DNA of 64,000 bases from Desarmillaria ectypa (lineage: Eukaryota; Basidiomycota; Agaricomycetes; Agaricales; Physalacriaceae). Position 1 is the first letter of the stretch. The number at the start of each line of letters is the position of its first letter. Positions 1-9,273 of this stretch are shown piece after piece. The position numbers and the translations under genes are program-made. The stretch spans positions 3,844,001-3,908,000 of the forward strand of contig JAUDYN010000003.1 of assembly GCA_030407005.1 (NCBI GenBank). The letters are read 5' to 3'. The notes under the pieces were generated by a model, which saw only the letters and a list, made by a program, of their open reading frames with translations, had not been told where the DNA came from and did not search any database.

Positions 1-393
1 CACTGCAATGTTCGGACTTCTGGGAGGCCTGAGGGAGTCCCGCCTACTAGTTGCTGCCCATCACTGATTACTCAGTGGTGTACCCAGTGAGATAGGCTCA
101 TTGGGCTTCGTGGCAGTGCCAGCACCATCTAGCAAGTCCTGCCGCTCAACCTCATCAGGGGATCGGGAATTGTCACTACAGATACTTGTGTCAGCATCTT
201 CTAGGAGAATGATGTACCTGTTTTTTCTCGATTGTTGTTTGGTCTTTGGCTTCAGGGTCTGTGAAGTCATAGAATATTTATTCATATTTGTGCATAATTG
301 TCTATGTTCATAATAATCAGTCTAACCCACGGAAGCTGAGAACTCACCTTTAGACTTGGTCAAGCAAGAGGAATCAAACCCTTGTCAACCTAG
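1..393 (-). pseudogene. pol leader / protease region of element 1 (partial)
   Basis: This is the region after the gag stop that corresponds to 39400-39749 of element 3. It shares residues such as YIILLEDADTSICSD with element 3 (YVILLEDADTSICSD). In the -1 frame after the gag stop there is a TGA near 383 and a TAG further on, so it is not open. The protease DSG box and everything downstream would lie left of the window. Confidence 0.6.
365..392 (-). promoter_or_regulatory. gag stop codon with hairpin 5 nt downstream (element 1)
   Basis: On the minus strand the gag frame ends with TAG (390-392). Five nucleotides later comes a 6-bp stem with an 8-nt loop (365-384). The stem is CAAGGG pairing with CTCTTG, a single C-to-T change tolerated as a G-U pair. 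Elements 2 and 3 have the same hairpin with identical spacing. A role in -1 frameshifting or readthrough is inferred. Confidence 0.6.
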
Positions 394-1971
394 TCTTTTA
401 CCTCCTCAACCTTGGAGGTGCTCGGCACCACTTCATCAGTGGGCCCCACATATCGCACAATGTTCTTCTCTTTTCTCTTAAGGCAATTCCTGCTCAAGTG
501 CCCTTTTTCATTGCACGTGAAGCAGTGCCCCTTGGCTCATTGCCAGTCTAAGTCCATGGGCTTCCCTGCCCCTCCATATGTCATCCACCAACCAGTCCCA
601 GCGTCATGACTGGTATTGGTGCCAGCAGTTGGCTTTGGGGCTGAGGAACTTGTTGCCCCAGTGGTGTTCTTGCCGCTGGGCTGCTGTTGTTGGGGACGTG
701 GGCCCTGCTTCTGGCCATCCCAAGGTGTACTAGTGGTCTGGTCAAAGACTCATTTCTGCTGTCTCTCTTCATACATCTGGAGGATGTGTTCCTTCCACTC
801 TGGATATGAGCGCGGGATGTTGATGCCCATGTTCGAGATGAAGGTCGTATAAGAACTGGGGACTCCCAGTCTCACTGCCTTCACCATGGTGCCATGCTCA
901 GGGGCGAGTCAGGAAGTGGTCATGGGATTGCAACCAGGGTATCCAGAGGATGATTCAGATATATTTCATACTGGGGCTGGTGATAGTCCAGCCCACCATA
1001 ATAACCTGTATCATAGGTTAACATATTGTACTAGGGCTCTTGCCACCTTCAACCTCCATAGGTGCTGGAGGGTCCTCTCCAGTTCCCACTGCTCATTTGG
1101 ATCTTGGGGCCGAAGCCCTGAAAATAGATCTCCTGTGGAGGGGCGGAATATGCTCCAGTCACGGTTGGCGCGAATCCAGGCATTGATGATGTCAGCCTGA
1201 CTGGGGCCTTGGACTGGGACTCAAATGGGGTCCCCTCTGTTGAGGGCCAGCCACTCATCCATCTCAATTCTGGGCTTATCCCAGAGATCTCTCGCTTCGA
1301 CATCTCTTCATCGAACTTTCCATGCTGCGGTCCAGAAAGGACCGAAGAGTCTTCTATTGACCTCAGAGAGGTCGGGCCAGATGAAGTCCCCCCCATTTGG
1401 GTTGAAGGGGTCATCAGGGCATGGGGAGGGGCCAGGGTCAGGGCATCATACTCCCTGTCAGACTCGCTATTGGAGATTTTGATAACGGGGAGTGAGGAGG
1501 TGGAGATTGAGCCTCCTCATAGCCAGGTTTCATGGCCCCAGGGGCCATAGGGGTGGTTACGATCCATTGCAGGATTGTCAGGGTTTCAGGGTCCATGGAA
1601 GGACCCATTATCACTGTCCGGGGAGGGTGAGCGAGATCGTACTTGCCAGTGTTGCTGGCGGAGGGCAGGGGTTGTGGGACGAGGGGGTGGACCAGGGTAT
1701 GGGGGCGGGGCATCATCGAGCGCAACCTGAACATCCCGCGCATATTCTTGGGCTGCTGTGTAGGTGGCGGAGGGTCGTTCCATCTGGTACCGGAGTAGAA
1801 CTGCCTGTGCATTATGTGCATGGGCAGAGAAGGGCCCAGGAGTCAGGGGCCTCTCAGAATTCGTGCTCCTCTTGGAGGAGGAGGCAATGGTGAATCTTGC
1901 CCAGGGGTGGACAAGTGGTAATACCTCTCGTTCTCCCAGCTGGGTGGCAGGTAGCTCCCTGGGAAGCTCAT
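390..1971 (-). pseudogene. gag of element 1, internally deleted
   Basis: The gag start is placed at the ATG at 1971, giving MSFPGSYLPP followed by SWENE. The same start motif is found in element 2 (MFFPGGYPP..WENE) and element 3 (MLFPGGYPL..WENE). The C-terminal end carries a CX2CX4HX4C zinc knuckle (CFTCNEKGHLSRNC) around 470-540, as expected of a retroviral-type nucleocapsid. Frame changes and stops are present. The central capsid-like section found in element 3 (about 40260-41115) is deleted at about 897-905, so the protein cannot be functional as it stands. Confidence 0.75.
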
Positions 1972-1995
1972 GTTCAGGGGTGGTGGGTTAGGTCA

Positions 1996-2148
1996 TCAAG
2001 CCTGCCTCAGCTGGAGCAAAGCTCGAAGTTCTTCCTTGTAGAGTAAAACAGCGAGGACCATAAAAAAGGTTAACAAGATGGTGCCACCGATGGCAACACT
2101 GAGGGAAATGGTTCGGGGTTCTTGGCAGTTGTTTTCTTCTTCAGGCAT
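1996..2148 (-). CDS. ORF0: 50-residue single-span membrane microprotein upstream of gag (intact)
   Basis: An ATG at 2148 opens a 50-codon frame closed by TGA TGA. It lies between the primer-binding site and the gag ATG. The peptide starts MPEEENNCQEPR, then has a long hydrophobic stretch (TISLSVAIGGTILLTFFMVL and onward to residue 36), then a charged end (YKEELRALLQ). Elements 2 and 3 encode recognisable versions in the same place, each with one in-frame TGA where this copy has CGA (Arg). Conservation over two element families argues it is translated, or was. Its function is unknown. It is not in the gag frame and has no signal for cleavage that I can see. It is too short for standard ORF callers. 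Confidence 0.6.
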   Translation of the reverse strand: MPEEENNCQEPRTISLSVAIGGTILLTFFMVLAVLLYKEELRALLQLRQA

Positions 2149-2190
2149 GAAGAAGTGCTTCTCTATGGCTAGCATTGAAGAAGCAAGAGA

Positions 2191-2203
2191 ATCTCTTGTT
2201 TAA
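2191..2203 (-). other. Primer-binding site of element 1 (self-priming type)
   Basis: The 13 nt directly next to the LTR are the reverse complement of 13 nt inside the LTR itself (2345-2357, ttaaacaagagat). No match to a tRNA 3' end (TGG start) is seen. This is the arrangement known from Tf1/sushi elements, whose reverse transcription is primed by the 5' end of their own RNA. Confidence 0.7.
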
Positions 2204-2629
2204 TGTTAGGTACCACCTTGGGCATGTGACTTGGGATGTCAGCTGATCTCTCTGGGCTGTTACGCATTCAAACAATCACCCATATAGAGAGATAGAAGCT
2301 TTGGTCTTCAGTGTGGTGTGAGTCAAGGAGTATATAGTTTGAATTTAAACAAGAGATAGAGTACAACTGTGTAGTTTACTCTGCTTATATAGTATTTCTA
2401 TGGTGTTATATATATAGATGAAACACTAAAGTCCATGCACAAATGGTGTAGAAGTATGGTGGTCTGGGAGGATCATACAACCAATAGAAAACATCTGGGG
2501 TGACAGACAGTGAGAATGAGGGTGGTTACCGGTGAATATCTGGATACGAGTCAGATTTTGAGGATAGATTAGATGGATGAGTCATGGATATGACTTGGAT
2601 AAGATAAGATAAATGGAAAAATTGTAACA
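2204..2629 (-). repeat. LTR of element 1 (5' LTR)
   Basis: 426 bp with TGTTA...TAACA ends. It is clearly related to the 424-bp LTRs of element 3: both share the TATATAA box, the ttaaacaagagata self-priming segment and the GGTACC motif near one end. On the minus strand, the end next to the primer-binding site marks it as the 5' LTR. Confidence 0.9.
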
Positions 2630-5600
2630 TTGTGTCTCTTATACACATGACTCATTCTTCAGTTGTGGGCAATATTAATGCCTGAAAATGTTTAGGAGAG
2701 AGGACAATCATGTCTTGATTATCTTCTTTTCCTTGGTTGTGATCATCTCTTCAACTGAGAAGATCAGCTTTTTTATTCGTGATTCCAGCTTTATGTTGAA
2801 GGATAAAGTGGTATTTGGCTAGTTCAGTGACCCATTGAGCTTGTTGATGGTTCAGTTTTTGGGGTTTTCAGAAATACTGGAGGTTTTGATGGTCTGTCCA
2901 GATTTCGATTGTTTCTTTTGCACCCATGAGGTAATGGCGCCATTCTTCTAAGGCTAACATGATGGCCAACAACTCTTTGTCATAGATCTCATAGTTGCAT
3001 TTGGTGATCATCAATGCTTTTGACATGAAGGTGACAGGCCTCTATTTGCCATCCTGTTCCTGGCTAAGAATGGTGCCAATGGCCCTGTCACTAGCATCTG
3101 CTTCTACTCGGAATTTTCCTTCATCTGAGGGGATCATTAGAACAACATTGGTGGTTATCAGATTTTTGAGCTGAGTAAATGCTTGTTCTTGTTCTGATCC
3201 CCAAGTCCAATTGACCTTACCAGTCAACTGCATGAGAGGTTGTACAATTTTGGAGTAGTCCTGTATGAACTTTTGATAAAAGTTCATGAATCCTAAGAAG
3301 GATTGGAGTTTCTTCTTCTTAGTCAGAGTTGGCCATTCTGCTATTCTGGTGATCTTGACTAGGTCCATTCAGATTGTGTCTTCACTGATTATGACTCCTA
3401 GATATTCTGTTTTGAGTACTTTGAACTCGCATTTCTCTGCTTTGAGGAACAATTTGTTTTCCCATAAACATTGGAGGACTTGTCAGACAATGGTTCTATG
3501 TTCTGATAGTGATTTGGTGAAGATAAGGATATTGTCGAGGTATATAGTGACTTTTCCTCCAGCAATTAAATCCTTAAAAATATCATTCATCATCCACTGG
3601 AAGGTGGCTGGTGAATTTGTAAGACTGAAGAACATGACCATGAGTTCAAAGAGTCCTCAGTTGGTTCAGAATGCAGCTTTTTCTTTGTCTCCTTCCCAAA
3701 TTCATATGTTGTTGTATCTCCAGTGAACATCTAGTTTGCTGAAGTACTTGGCTCCTTGTAACTTGTCAATAAGTTCTGAGATTAGGGGAAGAGGATAGTG
3801 GTTTTTAATCATTATTTCATTCAGTTTGCAATAATCCTGAACTGGTCACAGTGAGCCATTATTTTTCTTGATGAAGAAGAAGAGAGAGGCAAAGGGGGAT
3901 TTAGAAGGATGGATCCTTCCAGTATCGAGATTTTTGTCCAGGAACTTGTTGAGTTGTTCCTGTTCATTTCTGTTGAGAGGATAGACTTTACAGTCTAGTG
4001 TGGATTTGGCATTTGGAATTAGCTTGATGGCATGGTCCCAGGGATTTCAGTCAGGGAGTTTGTCAAAGCTTTCTTTAGGGAACAAGTCTCTAAAGCTTTG
4101 ATATTGAGAAGGCACAAGCTCCTCAAAAATCTTCTTCAGTTTTTCTGCATTTGTGGCTGCCATCAGTTTGTTTGCATGGTGTACTGCCCAAAGAATGATT
4201 TCTTCTTGCATATTGACTGCAAGAATAGTTTCACCTTCTTCCAATTCTTCATCCCATCTGTCTTCTTCATTGGCATCAGGAATTGTGAAATAGTTTTCTA
4301 CACAATGACATCATCTAAATGTCATGATTCCTGTCTTCTAGTTGACTAGGGGATTATGGCATTTAAGCCAGTCATGGCCCAAGTACACTGTCTTGGAGCC
4401 CAAATCTGTGACTGTAAGGTTGATTCATTCTATGTGGTCTCTGATAGTCATTCAGAGTTCCACAAATTCGGTTATGTTGCCTGCCTTGTTACAGGTTCTG
4501 TCTGCATTGTAGATGGGAATTGGGGTCACAGCTTTTCTGGTATCCAACTGGTGTTGTTGGACATATGATCAATTGATAGAGCTACCAGTGCAGCCACTAT
4601 CCAACAATGCATGGGTTGTCAGAATCTTCTTTCCCATACAGGAAGCGAGTTGGATATTCACCAAGAAGTCCTGACCAGAACTCTTGGTGCCACAGATATA
4701 CTGAATCAGTTCATGAAGTTCATAGAGCTGCTCACATGCAGAGCTCTCTTTGGTATTCAAGCTCTGAATGAGCTTATCAGTTATTTCTCCAAGTCGTTTG
4801 GGATGAACCCAATGGAGAGAACAGCTTTGGTGACTGCCAAGTTCTTGGTGGTACAAATCGCCCATAGAGTCCAGTCGACTCTGAAAGGTTGGTACCACAC
4901 ATGATCATGTACCCTCTTGTTAGGCAGGATTTTGGGAGTCAGGGTTCTGGCTTTGGACTGTTTTGCTTTTCATTGTAGGAAAGCCATGTCATCCTCTTTA
5001 TTGGGTACTTTGATGATGGTGGTGTTTCTACTGCTGTGCCCTCTTTTTACTGCCTGGGCACTAGTGGCTTCCCCCTGTTCTTTGACTTGAGTTGCTTTCA
5101 GAACTTGAACTATCTCAGAAGGAGATAGGATCTGGCTTGCTGCTTCTGAGGTTCTGCTACTACCTGTTCCAGTGGAGTTGGCCATGGTGCCAGGTGCAAA
5201 TCTAATCAGCATTGTGGTTGGCTCCACCACTAGGTTTCTCCTGACTGGACCAGATAGTGCATGGCCCCAATCCTGACCCTGGTGAGAGGTGCTGTCCTGG
5301 TCCCCCACTAACCCTGGTGAGGTTGTTGGACTTGTCTCCCCACTTGAGGGGAGCTCAGGAGCATTCAGACTTCTGGAAGGTCTGAGGACGTTCCACCTAC
5401 TAGCCCCAGCCCATGGTTTTACCTGCATATCTGGTGAGCTTCACTGTGCTAACTTGGTGGACTTCATGGCAGTGCTGGCACCACCCAGCAAATCCTGCAC
5501 CTTGTTGGGGGCTCAGGAGTCACTATAGATTATAGTGTCAGCTTCTTCTAGAAGTATGATGTACCTGTTCTTTTTTGATTCTTTGTCAGTCTTCAGTCTT

Positions 5601-5740
5601 GGAGTCTATGAGGTCATGTGATAATTATTGTTCATAGATAATTGTCTAAATGCATGTATATTAGTCTGACCCATGGAGACTGAGGACTCACCTTTAGGAG
5701 ACATGGTTGAGCAAGGGGAATTGAACCCTTGTTGACCTAA
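2630..5740 (-). pseudogene. pol of element 2: protease, reverse transcriptase, RNase H (degenerate)
   Basis: The protease active site ALLDSGCTGSS is at 4569-4620. Reverse transcriptase follows, matching the better-kept copy in element 3 (for example LAVNMQEEIILWAVHHANKL). The catalytic box reads VTIYLDN at 3531-3550 instead of YLDD, so a metal-binding Asp is replaced by Asn. RNase H is visible as FRVEADASDRAIGTILSQ (3042-3120) and continues, broken, to about 2790. Several frame breaks separate the fragments. The frame upstream (5740-4970) is the acidic/Ser-rich linker that follows the frameshift site. The right end stops at the LTR of element 1. Confidence 0.8.
5712..5739 (-). promoter_or_regulatory. 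gag stop with hairpin 5 nt downstream (element 2)
   Basis: The gag frame ends GCA AAA GAT TAG (TAG at 5737-5739). After 5 nt comes a perfect 6-bp inverted repeat, CAAGGG/CCCTTG, with loop TTCAATTC (5712-5731). The -1 frame is open across the stop (GGKRLGQQGF and on) and matches the -1 frame of element 3. Confidence 0.65.
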
Positions 5741-8238
5741 TCTTTTGCCTCCTCAATTTTAGTCATAGGCAGCACCACTTCGTTAGTGGGCCCTACTGAC
5801 CAAATGTCTTTGAAGTCCTTTCTCTTAGGACAATCCTTTGCCATGTGACCCTTTTCATCACAGTGGAAACATCTTTCTTCTGTCTTTCATCAATCAATCT
5901 CCATGGGCTTTCCCACCCCTCAATATGACATCCACCAACCTGTTCTAGCATCCCAACTTACCCCTGTGTTAGTTATCAGCTTTGGAGCCAAGGAACTTGT
6001 TGCCTCAGTGGCAGCTTTGCCACTGGGATGTTGTTGTTGGGTGTTAGGGTGGGAGTCCTTCTTCTGCCCATCCCAGGGCATGCTGGTGGTCTGGTCAAAG
6101 ACCCACTTGCATTGGCATTCCTCATACACTCATGAGATCCACTCTTTCCACTCCAGATATGAGTGCGGGATGTTGATGATTATATTTGAGATGAAGGTCA
6201 TATAGGAGGATAGTACTCCTAGATGAACAGCCTTCACCATTGTGCCATGCTCATTCTCATCAGTCTGTCAGCCCACCAGTTTGGCTTCTTCTTCCAGTTT
6301 CTGGAAGTAATGGGATGCAGGCTGTGTTCTCATCCAAAGATCAAACATCTGCTTCTCATGGACTTCTTCAATGGCAGGGTCTCAGAATTGGTGTGAGATC
6401 ATGTCAACAAAGTCGCTCCAGTCAGGGTAATGGAAATGGGTGGCAGTCCCATCATAAGCATTGCTGACCCAAAATTCGGGTCTCTTGTAGACCCACCAGT
6501 CCTTAGTGGCTCCTTCAAAGTGAGAGGTTGTGAATAACACCAGATGTGATAGCACCTGGAAATAATGATGAAACACTTCAAAATAGGCAATACAATCACC
6601 TATAAAGCATTCAATGTTGTCATGATCCCCTTTGAATAGGGTGGGGACTTTGATGAGAGTCGGTTTGATCCCCAAATAGGGGGCATTGGCAGGCACATTC
6701 CTGATGGGGTTGGGGATAGGATCAGGCAGACCCTTTCCTGGGGGTGGTCTTGAGATTGAGTACCAATCTGCTTGGGATCCTGAAGGATATCCCCTTGGGG
6801 GATCTGTTGGTCTCCCACACTCTGACTCCTTCCCTTTTTCCTTTCTAAGATATTCCTCCATACCTTCCTGGGCAGCTTCTTCCTTTGCAAGCTCATCACG
6901 CATTTCTTGAATGCACTTTTCCTTTTCTGCTAACATGTTCTTGACATGCTGTCATAATTCCTCTGCAGTTTTTGGCATAGAGGAGGATTCTGCAGGGGCA
7001 GGATCTGCAGGGTGGTTGTCTGTTGTCATATCTTCTCTCATGCCTGTGAATAGAAGACTACCACCTTGATAGGGGTGGTATTCTTGTTGACATACCTGAC
7101 TGTGGGGTGGTGAGTCAGGCAGGGGACATGGTCTTGTGACCAGAGTGTCAGGGGGATAATCAGGTATATTCTCATAATGGGACTGGGGATATTCCAGTCC
7201 TCCATAGTAACCTGTATCATAGGTAAATGTATCATAACTGGGTATTCTACCCATCCTCCTCTTGTTGGTCCACCTCCAGTCACCATAACCTTTGGAGGGA
7301 ATGTTTCAGTTCCTGCTGTTCATCCTCCTCTCAGGGTCATAGTCCTGGTAATAAGTCCCCAGTGGTAGGGGGGAAAAGGTTGCAGTACCGGTTCACATGA
7401 ATGTGGGCTTGAACAGTGGCATTTTAATTTGGGCCCTGAATGGCATTGCCTTGGTTGAGTGCCAGCTACTCATCCATATCAGGTCTGGACTCAGTCCAGA
7501 GCATTCTACTTTCAATGTCAGTGCATCAAAGGTTCCAGACAGCAGTCCTGAAGGGGCTGAATAGATTCCGATTGACCTTGAAGAGGTCAGGCCAGTTGTA
7601 GTCTGCCCCATTTGGGTTGAAGGGGCTGTCGAGAGTAGTGGGGGTGGGTAGGGTCAAGGGGTCAAGTTTCCCGTTGGAGTCATCAGAGAGCTCAATGATG
7701 GGGAGAGAGTTCGAGGAGTCTGTTTCCCAGGGGTCATTGATTCATCCTTGATGCCAGAGTCTGTAGAGATAGTTTTGATCCATTCCTGGATCATCTGGGT
7801 GTCAGAGCCCATTGTGGAACCACTCGGGGGAAGGGGATGCAGACCATGGAGGTATTCTCTAGTTGTGAGGTCGAAGTATGGGGGTTGGGGCATGGGGATG
7901 AGCAGGGAGGGAGTACAGGGGCAGGGGGTCCTCGAACATAGCCCATACATTCCTTGCATATTCTTTGGCAGGGGTGAGGGAGGGTCATTCCAGCCAGAAT
8001 GTTGTGAGTCTTGCTCACACTTCAGCTTCATGTGCATCCTCAATGGAGGAGGCAGAGGTATTTGGGTCTGTGAAATGGACCTAGGGACAAATGAGTGGAA
8101 TTCCTGCTCATTCTCCCAGTCGGATGGAGGGTATCCTCCAGGGAAGAACATGATCAGGGTGAGGGGGTGGGTGGGGAGGAAGTTGCGAATGTTGGGGTCA
8201 CCTTTCACAGCAAAGAAGCATTCATGCTTCTTCTTCAT
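5737..8238 (-). pseudogene. gag of element 2 (degenerate)
   Basis: The frame opens at the ATG at 8238 and contains the conserved start-like motif MFFPGGYPP..WENE. The middle holds the capsid-like region with LGIKPTLIKVPTLFKGDHD and IECFIGDCIAYFEVF (6570-6700), shared with element 3. The end has the zinc knuckle CFHCDEKGHMAKDC (about 5825-5875). The reading frame is split over at least three pieces (7654-8238, 6952-7286, 6382-6936), so the copy is dead. Proline-rich spacers between blocks are typical of this family's gag. Confidence 0.75.
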
Positions 8239-8344
8239 ACGTTACCATGAGAAGAGCAGTAAAAAGGATTAGAAGTGTGGCACCCCCAATGGCAGCACTG
8301 AGAGTGATAGTTCATTGGTTGTTTTCATTTTTGTTGTTTGTCAT
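8222..8344 (-). pseudogene. ORF0 of element 2 (one internal stop)
   Basis: ATG at 8344; MTNNKNENNQ, then TGA, then TITLSAAIGGATLLILFTAL and LMVTYEEEA. The stop falls exactly where element 1 has CGA (Arg). The membrane-span pattern and the EEE after it match the other two elements. It overlaps the gag ATG (8238) in a different frame. Confidence 0.5.
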
Positions 8345-8385
8345 GAATGCTACTTTTATAGCTAGCATAGAAGGAGTGGGATGGT

Positions 8386-8399
8386 TACCTTTTGACTAA
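8386..8399 (-). other. Primer-binding site of element 2 (self-priming, covarying)
   Basis: Adjacent to the LTR. Its reverse complement, ttagtcaaaaggta, matches ttagtcgaaaggta inside the LTR (8535-8548), 13 of 14, the one difference being a CpG site. The sequence is unlike that of elements 1 and 3, yet complementarity is kept. Confidence 0.65.
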
Positions 8400-8758
8400 T
8401 GTTACAACCCTGTCTAACATGTGACTTGGGATGTAAGCTTCTCTCTGGGCAGTCTCATATTCAGACAGTCATCCATTAATAGAGAGGTTGGCTAGATCTT
8501 TGGTTTTGTGTAATAAAAGGTATATGAATGCAATTTAGTCGAAAGGTAGAGTACAACAATGAAAACTACTCTACTTATATACTGAAAGTATGGTGTTATT
8601 AATAGATAAAACAGTATAGTCCATGAGAAAATGGTGTGTAAGTCGGATAGATCATAGACAAATAAGAGTAAATGAGGGTTGGAATAGAGAAAACTAGGGT
8701 GTTCATCAGTGAATACATCAATACTGACTGAGATAAGATAAATAGAAAAATCATAACA
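8400..8758 (-). repeat. LTR of element 2 (5' LTR)
   Basis: 359 bp, TGTTA...TAACA ends. Related in layout to the 424-bp family (shared segments such as gagataagataaatagaaaaat at the outer end) but diverged and nearly CpG-free. Its outer end abuts the copia gag at 8759. Confidence 0.85.
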
Positions 8759-8979
8759 AGCAGGCTATCTGAAACCCACAGCCTTATTGTTGAAAGAGCC
8801 TTTCTATTGCTCTTCTTCCAATCTGCCACCAGTGCTGCTTCTGCCAGGGCCACAGAGCTTCCATCAGCGTAGTCAATTAGACCTAAATCAGTTAGTATAT
8901 CAATCATCTTGACTTTTCATGTCAGGTAGTTTTCTGGGCTCTTAAAGAGTTCAATCCTATACATAGACTGGCTATCCAT
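8759..8979 (-). pseudogene. Ty1/copia gag N-terminal fragment
   Basis: Minus-strand frame from the ATG at 8979. It reads MDSQSMYRIELFKSPENYLT, then a TGA (8917-8919) where copia Gag proteins normally have Trp, then KVKMIDILTDLGLIDYADG and later WKKSNRKALSTIRL. This matches the N-terminal domain of copia Gag (the UBN2/DUF4219 type: WKVRM..IL..LGL..Y..G, W..KDRKALS.IRL). It is cut at 8758 by element 2; the rest of the copia element should lie left of the window. Confidence 0.7.
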
Positions 8980-9052
8980 TTGGTTCTATATGTGTATGTA
9001 AAGTATGAGAGTGTGAAGTTGGTGATGATGTAAGTAGTTCAGTTAGGGCTGA

Positions 9053-9063
9053 GGCTCATAACC
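9053..9063 (-). other. copia primer-binding site, complementary to initiator tRNA-Met anticodon arm
   Basis: On the minus strand, GGTTATGAGCC follows the LTR directly. It is complementary to GGCTCATAACC, the anticodon loop region of initiator tRNA-Met (CAT anticodon). Copia elements are known to use an internal half-tRNA primer of this kind. Confidence 0.6.
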
Positions 9064-9273
9064 TGTTGTAACAAGAGCAAGGAGAATATAGAAAGGATGG
9101 TAAAATACTGTCTCTAGAGCAAGAGGTGTCCTACTTAAATACATGTTATACTACTTCTAGAACTTACTATGAAATACTATGTATGTCCACTTTTATGGTC
9201 CAAAGTTGATCATGCTAAGTAAGCCAATCCTTCAAGTATATTCTAGTACTTGCTCAGGATTGCTATCCCAACA
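9064..9273 (-). repeat. Ty1/copia 5' LTR, 210 bp
   Basis: Ends are TGTTGGGATAG...TTACAACA. It is homologous over its full length, with the same 210-bp length, to the solo LTR at 58779-58988. All six CpGs of that copy are TpG, CpA or TpA here. It is followed by a primer site and gag, hence a 5' LTR. Its outer end abuts the inverted repeat arm. Confidence 0.85.

Larger units (their letters stand above)
1..2629 (-). mobile_element. Ty3/gypsy LTR retrotransposon, element 1 (5' part, cut by window edge)
   Basis: Minus-strand element. Reading leftward from 2629 come the 5' LTR, a self-complementary primer site, ORF0, gag with a CCHC knuckle, and the start of the protease/pol leader, which runs off the window. 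The same order and motifs occur in element 3 (32823-42973), which identifies it as the same family. About 860 bp of gag present in element 3 are missing here, with the junction near 897-905. It keeps many CpG dinucleotides, unlike the sequence it sits in, so it looks young. The right border (2629/2630) interrupts the start of the integrase region of element 2; the other border and target duplication lie outside the window. Confidence 0.85.
2630..8758 (-). mobile_element. Ty3/gypsy LTR retrotransposon, element 2 (5' LTR through RNase H)
   Basis: Minus-strand element of a related but different family. In order from 8758 leftward: 359-bp LTR, primer site, ORF0, gag with zinc knuckle, protease (DSGCTGSS), reverse transcriptase and RNase H, then interruption by element 1 at the start of the integrase region. 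Any remaining integrase and the 3' LTR would be left of the window. CpG is sparse and coding frames are much broken, so it is older than elements 1 and 3. It is itself inserted into a copia gag at 8758/8759. Confidence 0.85.

Noticed and set aside
1996..2148. ORF0 as a retroviral-type envelope gene
   Set aside because: Too short, no signal peptide or ectodomain, and located before gag and not after pol.
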